Assembly: GCA_029776555.1 (NCBI GenBank)
Contig: JAKOSZ010000369.1
Span: 1 to 11,437, forward strand
Source: Bacillota bacterium
Lineage (GTDB): Bacteria > Bacillota > Clostridia > Acetivibrionales > JAKOSZ01
Direction: 5' to 3'
DNA: 11,437 nucleotides
The notes under the pieces are model-generated. The model searched no databases, was not told where the DNA came from, and worked only from the letters and a program-made list of their open reading frames with translations. The position numbers and the translations under genes were made by a program. The stretch's first letter is position 1; each line of letters opens with the position of its first letter. Below, piece after piece: positions 1-6,641 of the stretch.

Positions 1-188
1 TTGTCTTCTTTAATCGCTTGATCCAAGTTTATTAGATATGCTCGCGTCATTTCCTTTGTAAACTGCTCAGATTTTTGTTTCATATTTTCCGCAATCTCAT
101 TTATACTTTTTACTTCCTCCCCCTTGAAAAAATTCACCACTTCGTTAATGAAATTTCCGCAAATCTGAAGTATAATATTAATGTCCAT
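1..188 (-). CDS. N-terminal fragment of an ISLre2-type (UPF0236) transposase, cut by window edge
   Basis: The reading frame is open from an ATG at 188 to the window edge, giving 62 complete codons. It starts MDINIILQICGNFINEVVNF and ends near DQAIKED. An AAGAGG ribosome binding site lies 9 bases upstream of the ATG. The short helical N-terminus, rich in Glu, Lys and Ile and ending in an acidic-basic stretch of LDQAIKED type, resembles what I remember of ISLre2/UPF0236 transposases, in which a KxxRRxxG-like segment would follow. The catalytic part lies outside the window, so no DDE residues can be seen. The stretch is much more AT-rich than the genes further right, as expected for a mobile element. 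It directly follows the point where a solute-binding protein gene loses its homology. The family call rests on recall of the N-terminal pattern only; an unrelated small AT-rich gene remains possible. Confidence 0.6.
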   Translation of the reverse strand, partial: MDINIILQICGNFINEVVNFFKGEEVKSINEIAENMKQKSEQFTKEMTRAYLINLDQAIKED

Positions 189-192
189 AATG

Positions 193-251
193 AGAGACCT
201 CTTTTTTGGTGTTTTCGGTTAACTTATATTTTACCAAAAAGGATGGTCTCT
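193..251 (-). repeat. Nested inverted repeat (leader hairpin) overlapping the transposase ribosome binding site
   Basis: The outer arms AGAGACC (193-199) and GGTCTCT (245-251) are exact reverse complements. Immediately inside, TTTTTGGT (203-210) and ACCAAAAA (233-240) are also exact reverse complements. Together they form 15 base pairs with a small internal loop (3 and 4 bases) and a 22-base apical loop. On the minus strand the AAGAGG ribosome binding site (about 198-203) falls in the internal loop and the outer stem, so folding would partly hide it. In IS10 and IS50, similar structures limit transposase translation from readthrough transcripts; that role here is inference. Confidence 0.55.
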
Positions 252-265
252 TTCTTTTGTGAATC

Positions 266-1105
266 CTATAAAAATTTTACGCTATGATACTCGGCTGTCC
301 TTTCAAATGGTACGAGTTTCATCTCGGGGTCATCATACTTGCAAACTATGCACATTTCATTGGTTGGATCAACATACCCGCTCAGATATACAAGTAAACT
401 GTTATAAGGTTTAACAAAATAAATACTGTCTGACGGAACTAGTTCAGGCATATTTTTCTTGATTAAGGCCAGCAGCCTGCCGTAATCCTCCAAATTCCTT
501 ATCTCAGTCACGCCTAGTTCCTTTGCCACGTCACTCCGTACCATCACGCAGTACCTGCTCATCCCCCGCATGTGCGGGGGAATACCATATATCCTGCCGT
601 TATACGTGACCAGCTCCAGCTCGGTTTCAGTGAGCTTGGCGTAGTAGTTTGGCGCATACTGGGGCAGAAGATCGGTAATGTCCATGAGTAACCCGTTTTC
701 TGCCAGTCTTACGAAATTGCCTGCCGTGTTTATCGCATCACATTCCTCTAATAACTCCACGGCCTTTTCGTAGGATATTTTTCTTCCCATCATGGCTTCG
801 GTTTTGTTTTGTGAAATTTTGCAGCTGATTTTAAACCTATACCCGTCCTTCGTTACCGCTTGAATATGGCTAAATATCTCTTTATACCTGCCGTAAGTAT
901 CAAATCGCAGCCCCAGTTTAAATTCCCTGTCCTCCCGTTTAAATATCTCCTTTTCCTCCTCAGTCAGTGTTGTTTGATTTTCTTCTTCAGACAGTGCTGA
1001 TTGCTTACTTTTCTTTTCAAAAACGTCAGAGCAGGAGCTGAGTACACCGGCAGCGATAATAACAGTACATATAAGGCAGATAAGCTTTTTGCTCCATCCA
1101 GGCAA
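266..1105 (-). pseudogene. Lipoprotein extracellular solute-binding protein, copy B, truncated at C-terminus
   Basis: This is the N-terminal half of a family-1-type extracellular solute-binding protein of an ABC importer, the surface lipoprotein that captures a substrate, often a carbohydrate. The best start is TTG at 1105, preceded by AAAGGAGGAG six bases upstream; a longer reading to 1204 would overlap the preceding gene and has no better site. The 279 residues begin with a lipoprotein signal peptide (MPGWSKKLICL, a hydrophobic core, then lipobox LSSC with Cys25). The central part (NGLLMDITDLLPQYAPNYY, VTYNGRIYGIPPH, SRYCV) matches copy A closely. Homology to copy A stops near residue 271 and the frame closes at TAG 266-268 after a few unrelated residues, so the whole C-terminal lobe is missing. 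Loss coincides with the presumed insertion sequence end. It follows copy A by 22 bases and was probably cotranscribed with it. The product is very unlikely to bind ligand. No substrate can be named. Confidence 0.8.
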
Positions 1106-1127
1106 GGCGTTCTCCTCCTTTCCGTGT

Positions 1128-1826
1128 CTAATTACCCTCCTGGGTCTCTCTCCACTTGTCCAGTTTCTCCTGCATGGCCCGCACCAGTTCATAAGTCCCC
1201 GCATCCCTCAACTGCTGCCTGAATTCGTCTATGTCCACGTCATATAAACTATCTAACATCTCTTTGCATAAATCCGCTCTTTTATGCCATATCTCCATGG
1301 GCAGCAAGTTTTCGTCCATATAAAACCCGGCGTGGGGGCAGGGTATCTCTTCAAGCTTGGACACTTCCCTGTAAAATTCCAGGAGGTTTTGGGGGTTCGT
1401 TACAAACTGCCTCACGTAATTTATATTTGTAAAGCATATGTTCCCTTCATACTCCGCCCCTGTTTTTTTCCGGAGCTTCCCGCTTTTTTCGTCCACCGTG
1501 TAATTCCTGCCCTCAATTCCGTACATGAACATGTCGTAGTTGGCCTGGTCCGAATGCACCCACTCCACAAACTTAAGCACATTTATGGCGTTGGATGAAT
1601 TCTTCGGTATAACCAGTATTTTCTCTGTATCGGGGGTCAATACGCTTGGCCTCTCTGGGTATAAAGGGAATATGCACCAGTCAGGACCGCTGCCATAGAA
1701 ATCTTCTAATAACGCTATGTGGTCAACTTTTTCGATGTATGAGGCAAAGTTCCTGATGTTGGAACTTAATCCTCCGTCGCTATTAACAATGTACCCTTCC
1801 TCCCTCCATCTTTTGAGCATGTTCAT
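1128..1826 (-). pseudogene. C-terminal part of solute-binding protein copy A, downstream of an in-frame stop
   Basis: This fragment encodes the C-terminal lobe of a solute-binding protein (MNMLKRWREEGYIVNSDGG, later ILVIPKNSSNAINVLKFVEW and EFRQQLRDAGTYELVRAMQ). These patterns are typical of the hinge and C-terminal helices of lipoprotein binding proteins of the LplA/YtcQ type, including the usual late helix in which the Lys-Trp tail ends the protein. It has no signal peptide. Its first ATG at 1826 lies two codons after the TAA that closes the N-terminal part and is in the same frame, so the two pieces were one gene of about 496 codons (1128-2615). No good ribosome binding site precedes 1826 (a GGAG lies about 12 bases upstream), though reinitiation after the TAA is conceivable. 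A polypeptide made this way would stay in the cytoplasm. The frame ends with TAG. Confidence 0.8.
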
Positions 1827-1829
1827 GAT

Positions 1830-2615
1830 TTAAACAAACTCCGGGGTTTCTTCCCAGGGAATGAGCTTCATTTCCGGATCTCCAACTTTGTACACTATCA
1901 TGGACGTATCATCAAGACTGACATAACCCGAGATTTCGTACCATTTTTTCTCAATTCCAGGATAAAACATGGGCACATAGTCTGGCTCGTTCTCCTTAAC
2001 TATTCTCAAAAAATCCTCCAGTTCCTGGAAATTGCTAAGGCTTTTAATATTGTACTTGTCAACAAGGCTTTTTCTCGCCACCACACAGTATCTGGACCTG
2101 CCCGGCCAATGAGCGGGTATGCCCATTATCCTGCCGTTGTACGTCACGCTCTCAAGGTCTGATTCACTGAGCATTTTGAAGTAGTTTGGCGCATACTGGG
2201 GAAGCAGGTTTGTTAAGTCCATGATGAGACCGTTGCTGGCCAGGTAATAAAATGAACCTCCTGTCTCTACCGCGTCCAAATCCCCGCTTTCAATTTTTTG
2301 TACAATGCCGCAGTACTCAATAGGATTTGAAATACGCCACACAGTATAAATTCTATTCAAATACTGGGTAAAGCTTAGTTTAAATTTCAATGAACTGCTG
2401 GTCACCAGTTCTATTTCCCTGAATACTTCTTTTATGATGGACGGATTACCTTTCATATACCGGAAGGCGAACCTGATGCTTTTGGGTTGGGTATCGATCA
2501 AATCTTCCTGCCTGATACTTTCAACTTTTTTAATTTCACCTGTTCCATTGCATCCGGTTAGTAGTAAAAGGGCAGAAAGAAGCAAAAGCGGAGCTTTTCG
2601 GATACATACCCTCAT
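1830..2615 (-). pseudogene. N-terminal part of solute-binding protein copy A (lipoprotein), closed by premature TAA
   Basis: This is the first half of the same binding-protein gene as 1128-1826. ATG at 2615 is preferred: it has GGGGTG about six bases upstream and gives a compact signal peptide (MRVCIRKAPLLLLSALLLLT) with lipobox LTGC and lipidated Cys22. A GTG at 2624 in the same frame is the alternative. The body contains NGLIMDLTNLLPQYAPNYF, VTYNGRIMGIPAH and SRYCVVARK, shared with copy B. The frame ends ETPEFV followed by TAA at 1830-1832, after which the reading continues in the same frame without further damage. The expected full product is about 495 residues, normal for this family, so a single substitution (for example CAA, GAA or AAA to TAA) explains the split. 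No permease or ATPase gene of a transporter is visible nearby. Alternatives are a sequencing or assembly error, or two separately translated pieces. Confidence 0.8.
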
Positions 2616-2658
2616 GGAAGACACCCCGGTTAAGCTAAAGTGTCTGTACTTATGAATA

Positions 2659-2671
2659 TTTTATATTATAA
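2659..2671 (-). promoter_or_regulatory. Possible promoter -10 element for the solute-binding protein pair
   Basis: On the minus strand TATAAT (2665-2670) is a perfect -10 hexamer in an AT-rich stretch about 50 bases upstream of the copy A start. No convincing -35 box lies 16-18 bases further upstream; TTGAAA is present but 24 bases away. The call is therefore weak. Confidence 0.25.
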
Positions 2672-2730
2672 GCTTCACCCAGAAAAGGATACTTTTTCAA
2701 GGAAATTGGTTACTTTTTTTCGGCTGAGTC

Positions 2731-2765
2731 AAAAAAGAACCGGCAGACTGTGCAAAAACAGTCTG
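2731..2765 (-). terminator. Likely rho-independent terminator after lonB
   Basis: CAGACTGT (2744-2751) and ACAGTCTG (2758-2765) form a perfect 8-bp stem with a 6-base loop. On the minus strand the stem is followed after seven bases by six T residues (2731-2736). It lies 28 bases past the lonB stop codon. The gap between stem and T run makes it weaker than a textbook terminator. Confidence 0.5.
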
Positions 2766-2771
2766 ACGTAC

Positions 2772-2786
2772 CCCGTGACTCACGGG
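2772..2786. repeat. Short perfect hairpin just after lonB
   Basis: CCCGTG and CACGGG flank a 3-base loop, giving a 6-bp GC-rich stem that starts 6 bases after the lonB stop codon. It has no T run of its own. It may stabilise the mRNA 3' end or act together with the next hairpin. Confidence 0.35.
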
Positions 2787-2792
2787 AAAGTT

Positions 2793-4451
2793 CTAGACTC
2801 CGGCTGTTTGCATCTGTACCGCAAGGGCGCCGACCCTGGGCTTTCGCGCCACCAGTGCCGCATTCAGCACCTGGCAGACGTCCTCCACGGGTATGACCTC
2901 CATGTCCAGGTCTTCAAAGATCTCCTGCCAGTTTTCTTTGGGTATCAGCATCTTCTTTACCCCTGCACGCCTGGCCGCTTCCACCTTGGCCACCACGCCC
3001 CCTACCGGTTTCACCTTTCCCCTTATGGATATCTCTCCGGTCATGGCTATATCCCCCGGTATGGGGATTTCCTTTATGGCGGAATAGATGGCAGTAAGCA
3101 TGGCTATACCGGCCGAAGGCCCGTCTATGGGCATGCCTCCGGGGAAGTTCATGTGTATGTCGTAATCCCTGCAGTCTATGTCAAAGAACTTCCTCAATAC
3201 CGTCAGCACGTTTTCCACCGAAGCCCTGGCGGAGCTTGTGCGCTTAAGCTTCTGACCCCTCCCGTCCACCTCCTCTTCTTCCACAATTCCCGTTATTTTA
3301 ATTGTGCCCTTCCCTTTCTCCACCTTAATGGCCGACACCTCTATGTCAATCAAGGTTCCTACGCAGTTCCCGAAAACGGCTACGCCGTTTATGCAGCCCA
3401 CCTGGCCCCCGGAGCATATTTTTTTGTCCAGGCGGGGGCTGTAGTGGCCAAACTCTATCACCCATTCAATGTCCTTCCTGGTAATATAATTCCGGCCGTC
3501 CACCAGGGCTATGCCGCCGGCCATCTGGACAATGTTCACCGCGTCCCTGCCGTTCTGGGAATACTTTGCCACCAGTTCCCTGCTGCCTTCCTCAAGGGTA
3601 AACCCGCCCCTGGCAGCCGCATTCCCGGCTATTTCCGCCATCTCTTCCGTAGTCAGGGGCCTGAAAAACACCTCGGTGCACCTGGACCTGATGGCGGGCG
3701 GGATCTCCTCCGGGGTCCTTGTGGTGGCTCCTACAAGCCTGAAGTCCGCCGGCAGGCCTTTCTGGAAGATGTCGTGTATGTGAAGGGGAATGTTGCTGTC
3801 TTCCGAGCTGTAGTAGGCGCTTTCAAAAAAGACCTTCCTGTCTTCCAGCACTTTCAGCAGCTTGTTTATCTGGGTGGGATGGAGTTCCCCTATCTCGTCT
3901 ATAAACAAAACCCCGCCGTGGGCCTTTGTCACCGCCCCGGGCTTCGGCTGGGGAATGCCGGCGATGCCGTATGCCCCGGCCCCCTGGTATATGGGATCGT
4001 GGATGGAACCCATCAGCGGGTCCGCAATGCCCCTCTCGTCAAACCTTAAGGTGGTGGCGTCAATCTCCACAAACTTGGCGTCCTTCTTAAAGGGTGAGAT
4101 GGGAGACTGTTTTGCCTCCTCCAGCACCACCCTTGCCGCAGCCGTCTTCCCCACCCCGGGCGGGCCGTAGATAATCACGTGCTGGGGGGTTGGGCCGCAC
4201 AGGGCAGCCCTCAAAGCCTTAATCCCCTGCTCCTGCCCCACTATTTCCTCCAGGGTTTTGGGCCTGGTCTTTTCGGACAAAGGCTCGGTAAGCTTAATTT
4301 CCCTCAGTTTCTTAAGCTTCTCCAGTTCCTTCCTGGATTCTCTGTCAATAACCGACTTATTCCCCTGCTGGGATTTCAAGAGGTTTAAAAAATACAGCCC
4401 TATTACTATGGAAAAGAAAAACTGTATGATGAACAGTATATTTACAAACAC
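2793..4451 (-). CDS. lonB: ATP-dependent membrane-associated protease LonB
   Basis: This is a serine-lysine AAA+ protease that unfolds and degrades proteins; in Bacillus subtilis LonB is linked to the forespore. The start is taken as GTG 4451 because GGGGAGG lies eight bases upstream and the resulting 552 residues equal the B. subtilis length. The in-frame ATG at 4493 lacks a ribosome binding site. A hydrophobic segment at residues 1-25 (MFVNILFIIQFFFSIVIGLY) anchors the protein, followed by a charged linker. The AAA+ module has Walker A GPPGVGKT (about 96-103) and Walker B VLFIDE (181-186). The large LonA-type N-terminal domain is absent, as expected. The protease domain carries PIDGPSAG with catalytic Ser446, and Lys489 in GGVVAKVEAA, exactly 43 residues later as in E. 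coli Lon (679/722). It is the last gene of the tig-clpP-clpX-lonB cluster, 230 bases after clpX, and is followed by hairpins. Confidence 0.95.
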   Translation of the reverse strand: MFVNILFIIQFFFSIVIGLYFLNLLKSQQGNKSVIDRESRKELEKLKKLREIKLTEPLSEKTRPKTLEEIVGQEQGIKALRAALCGPTPQHVIIYGPPGVGKTAAARVVLEEAKQSPISPFKKDAKFVEIDATTLRFDERGIADPLMGSIHDPIYQGAGAYGIAGIPQPKPGAVTKAHGGVLFIDEIGELHPTQINKLLKVLEDRKVFFESAYYSSEDSNIPLHIHDIFQKGLPADFRLVGATTRTPEEIPPAIRSRCTEVFFRPLTTEEMAEIAGNAAARGGFTLEEGSRELVAKYSQNGRDAVNIVQMAGGIALVDGRNYITRKDIEWVIEFGHYSPRLDKKICSGGQVGCINGVAVFGNCVGTLIDIEVSAIKVEKGKGTIKITGIVEEEEVDGRGQKLKRTSSARASVENVLTVLRKFFDIDCRDYDIHMNFPGGMPIDGPSAGIAMLTAIYSAIKEIPIPGDIAMTGEISIRGKVKPVGGVVAKVEAARRAGVKKMLIPKENWQEIFEDLDMEVIPVEDVCQVLNAALVARKPRVGALAVQMQTAGV

Positions 4452-4582
4452 CGGATATTCCTCCCCAGGTAGTGCCACGACGTATAAAATCATACTGCTT
4501 TAGTATCATCTTTCATAATAATATTATTGACTCTGTCTTCATTTTTATCCTGAGGAGTTTGCCAGGAATTTTTTGTTTAACG

Positions 4583-4664
4583 AACCAGGGGGACGGTTCT
4601 AACCAGGGGGACGGTTCTTGTGGTTATGGTTCAAACCATAACCACAAGAACCGTCCCCCTGGTT
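4583..4664. repeat. Long perfect palindrome with an extra tandem arm copy (REP-like element) between clpX and lonB
   Basis: Arms of 31 bases (4601-4631 and 4634-4664) are exact reverse complements around a two-base centre. The outer arm motif AACCAGGGGGACGGTTCT also occurs directly before it as a perfect 18-base tandem copy (4583-4600), which can pair alternatively with 4647-4664. Motifs of the GGGGGACGGTTCT type recur as dispersed palindromes in many Firmicutes genomes, often linked to REP-associated Y1 transposases; this is from memory and was not searched. It starts 18 bases beyond the clpX stop codon. There is no T run on the minus-strand 3' side, so it is not a classical terminator, though a hairpin this strong should affect clpX mRNA stability and transcription into lonB. 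The rest of this 230-base gap (4452-4681) shows no gene; an AATAATATTATT palindrome and AT-rich sequence lie near 4517-4530. Confidence 0.9.
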
Positions 4665-4681
4665 TAGGTTACTCTAATTAA

Positions 4682-5977
4682 CTAGGAAACCGATTCCCTC
4701 TTAACCCGCTGCCTTTTGCTGGCAGGCTTTTTTGCGCTCTTCTTGTTTTCGTTGATGATAACGGCGGGCGGCTTCCTGTTCAGTATGGTCTCCTTAGTGA
4801 TAATGCACTTCTCGATATTGTTGGTGGAGGGTATCTCAAACATCACGTCCAGCATGATTTCCTCCAGGATGGCCCTTAAACCCCTTGCCCCTGTATTCCT
4901 CTCAATGGCCTTGTCGCAAATGGCGTCAAGGGCGGCATCCTCAAACTCCAGGATTACGTCGTCAATCTCAAACAGCTTCTGGTATTGTTTTACCAGCGCG
5001 TTCCTGGGCTCGGTGAGTATCTGCTTTAACGCCGCCTTGTCAAGGCCGTGGAGGGTCACTATTATGGGAAGCCTGCCCACAAACTCGGGTATCATGCCGA
5101 ACCTGAGCAGGTCCTGGGGGAGTATATGGCTTAAAATCTCCCCTATGTCCCTCTCCCTGGCGCCTTCTATTTTCGCCCCAAAGCCTATGGACTTCCTGCC
5201 TATCCTGTTCTGTATAATCCTGTCGATCCCTTCAAAAGCCCCTCCGCATATAAAGAGGATGTTGGTGGTGTCTATCTGTATGAACTCGTAGTGGGGGTGC
5301 TTCCTTCCCCCCTGGGGAGGCACCGAGGCTATGGTGCCCTCCAGTATCTTTAAAAGGGCCTGCTGCACCCCTTCCCCGCTCACGTCACGGGTAATGGAGG
5401 GGTTTTCCGACTTGCGGGCGATCTTGTCGATCTCGTCTATATAAATAATCCCTTTTTCCGCCCTCTCGATGTCATAGTCCGCCGCCTGGATGAGCTTTAA
5501 GAGTATGTTCTCAACGTCTTCCCCGACGTAACCCGCTTCGGTCAGGGAAGTGGCGTCGGCAATGGTAAAGGGCACATTCAGCACCTTGGCCAGGGTCTGG
5601 GCCAGGAGCGTCTTCCCGGTCCCGGTGGGGCCCAGCATTATTATGTTGCTCTTCTGGAGTTCAACATCATTGGTCCTTATATCCGCGTTTATCCTCTTGT
5701 AATGGTTGTACACGGCCACAGAAAGGGACTTTTTGGCCGCCTCCTGGCCTATGACATACTGATCCAGCACCGCTTTTATTTCCTTGGGCTTGGGTACGTC
5801 ATTGAGTTCAGCGTCGGCCCTTGAGTCTTCAAACTCTTCTTCTATTATTTCAGAGCAAAGCTCAATGCATTCATCGCAGATATAGACCCCGGGGCCGGCA
5901 ACCAAACGCTTTACCAGCTCCTGGGTTTTCCCGCAGAATGAACACTTGAGCTGTTTTTTCTCGTCATATTTGGACAT
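4682..5977 (-). CDS. clpX: ATP-dependent Clp protease ATP-binding subunit ClpX
   Basis: ClpX is the hexameric AAA+ unfoldase that recognises tagged or specific substrates and threads them into ClpP. The 431 residues show the N-terminal zinc-binding dimerisation domain (Cys12, Cys15, Cys34, Cys37), Walker A GPTGTGKT (116-123), the substrate-gripping pore loop GYVGE (149-153), Walker B IIYIDE (177-182), the ClpP-docking IGF loop (in RKSIGFGAK) and the sensor-2 region GARGLR. The last 20 or so residues form a basic tail (KKSAKKPASKRQRVKRE), slightly longer than usual. The ATG at 5977 is supported by GAGGTG five bases upstream. clpX begins only 13 bases after the clpP stop codon, and its ribosome binding site overlaps that stop region, so the two are surely cotranscribed and probably coupled. 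No tandem CtsR-type operator was seen near it. Confidence 0.98.
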   Translation of the reverse strand: MSKYDEKKQLKCSFCGKTQELVKRLVAGPGVYICDECIELCSEIIEEEFEDSRADAELNDVPKPKEIKAVLDQYVIGQEAAKKSLSVAVYNHYKRINADIRTNDVELQKSNIIMLGPTGTGKTLLAQTLAKVLNVPFTIADATSLTEAGYVGEDVENILLKLIQAADYDIERAEKGIIYIDEIDKIARKSENPSITRDVSGEGVQQALLKILEGTIASVPPQGGRKHPHYEFIQIDTTNILFICGGAFEGIDRIIQNRIGRKSIGFGAKIEGARERDIGEILSHILPQDLLRFGMIPEFVGRLPIIVTLHGLDKAALKQILTEPRNALVKQYQKLFEIDDVILEFEDAALDAICDKAIERNTGARGLRAILEEIMLDVMFEIPSTNNIEKCIITKETILNRKPPAVIINENKKSAKKPASKRQRVKRESVS

Positions 5978-5990
5978 ATATACACCTCAT

Positions 5991-6575
5991 CTATTTCCTT
6001 CTGATCATTACGTCATCGATCAGGCCGTAAGCTTTTGCATCTTCCGCCGACATAAAGAAATCCCTCTCGGTGTCCCTTTCTATCCTCTCGAGAGGCTGGC
6101 CGGTGAGCTCGCTCAATATCCTGTTGATCCGGTTTTTAATCTTTATTATCTGCTCCGCATGTATCTTTATGTCCGTAGCCTGCCCCCTGGCTCCGCCAAT
6201 GGGCTGATGGATCATTATTTCGGCGTTGGGCAGGGCGAACCTCTTCCCTTTGGCCCCCGCCGCCAGGAGAAAAGCCCCCATGCTTGCGGCCATTCCTATA
6301 CAGATTGTGGACACATCGGGCTTGATATACTGCATGGTGTCGAAAATGGCAAAACCCGCTGTCACAGACCCTCCCGGGCTGTTTATATAGAAATATATGT
6401 CCTTGTCCGGGTCCTCCCGCTCAAGGTAAAGCATCTGGGCCACCACGAGGCTTGCGGTTACGTCATTGACCTCGTCGCTTAAGACTATGATCCTCTCCTT
6501 AAGCAGCATGGAAAAAATATCGTAAGATCGCTCCCCACGATTCGTCTGCTCAATTACTATCGGTACAAGGCTCAT
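5991..6575 (-). CDS. clpP: ATP-dependent Clp protease proteolytic subunit ClpP
   Basis: ClpP is the tetradecameric serine peptidase chamber that works with ClpX and other Clp ATPases. The start is set at ATG 6575 because GGGGGA lies six bases upstream; the in-frame TTG two codons earlier lies directly on that site and would be too close. This gives 194 residues, the usual length. The catalytic triad is Ser98 (GMAASMG), His123 (MIHQP) and Asp172 (RDTERDFF), matching B. subtilis numbering. The oligomerisation and substrate segments INSPGGSVTAG and GGARGQATD are intact. It lies 66 bases after tig and 13 bases before clpX, the arrangement common in bacteria. There is no clear own promoter in the 66-base gap, so transcription from the tig promoter is most likely. 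Confidence 0.98.
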   Translation of the reverse strand: MSLVPIVIEQTNRGERSYDIFSMLLKERIIVLSDEVNDVTASLVVAQMLYLEREDPDKDIYFYINSPGGSVTAGFAIFDTMQYIKPDVSTICIGMAASMGAFLLAAGAKGKRFALPNAEIMIHQPIGGARGQATDIKIHAEQIIKIKNRINRILSELTGQPLERIERDTERDFFMSAEDAKAYGLIDDVMIRRK

Positions 6576-6641
6576 ATCCAATCCCCCTTTTTCTCGGCGT
6601 CCCCATTATTTTTCCCCATATCTTGAACAAATTAAACGCCC

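Larger units (their letters stand above)
1..283 (-). mobile_element. Left end of a putative ISLre2-like insertion sequence
   Basis: The boundary is inferred by comparing the two tandem solute-binding protein genes. Their translations align up to the Glu-Tyr/Glu-Phe pair at about 287-292, after which the downstream copy turns into unrelated AT-rich sequence (Ser-Val-Lys-Phe-Leu-stop). The element therefore probably starts at about 283-286, runs leftward and continues beyond the window. The exact terminal inverted repeat and target duplication cannot be defined because the other end is not present. Confidence 0.5.

Noticed and set aside
75..287. A 70-codon open frame on the plus strand.
   Set aside because: It is antisense to the transposase start and its structured leader and has no recognisable protein features.
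560..585. CRISPR-repeat-like sequence: on the minus strand CCCCCGCACATGCGGGGGAT resembles the core of type I-E repeats.
   Set aside because: It occurs once, has no spacers around it, and encodes the conserved GIPPHMRG segment of the solute-binding protein, aligned with GIPAHWPG in copy A.
1106..1204. N-terminal extension of the truncated solute-binding protein to an ATG at 1204.
   Set aside because: It overlaps the end of copy A, and the TTG at 1105 has a near-perfect ribosome binding site and starts a clean lipoprotein signal peptide.
1830..1832. Selenocysteine or pyrrolysine recoding at the internal stop.
   Set aside because: Those use TGA and TAG. This codon is TAA, and no special downstream element was seen.
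2640..4049. A 469-codon open frame on the plus strand.
   Set aside because: It lies antisense over lonB, has no recognisable domain and no ribosome binding site, and follows from the GC-biased codon use of lonB.
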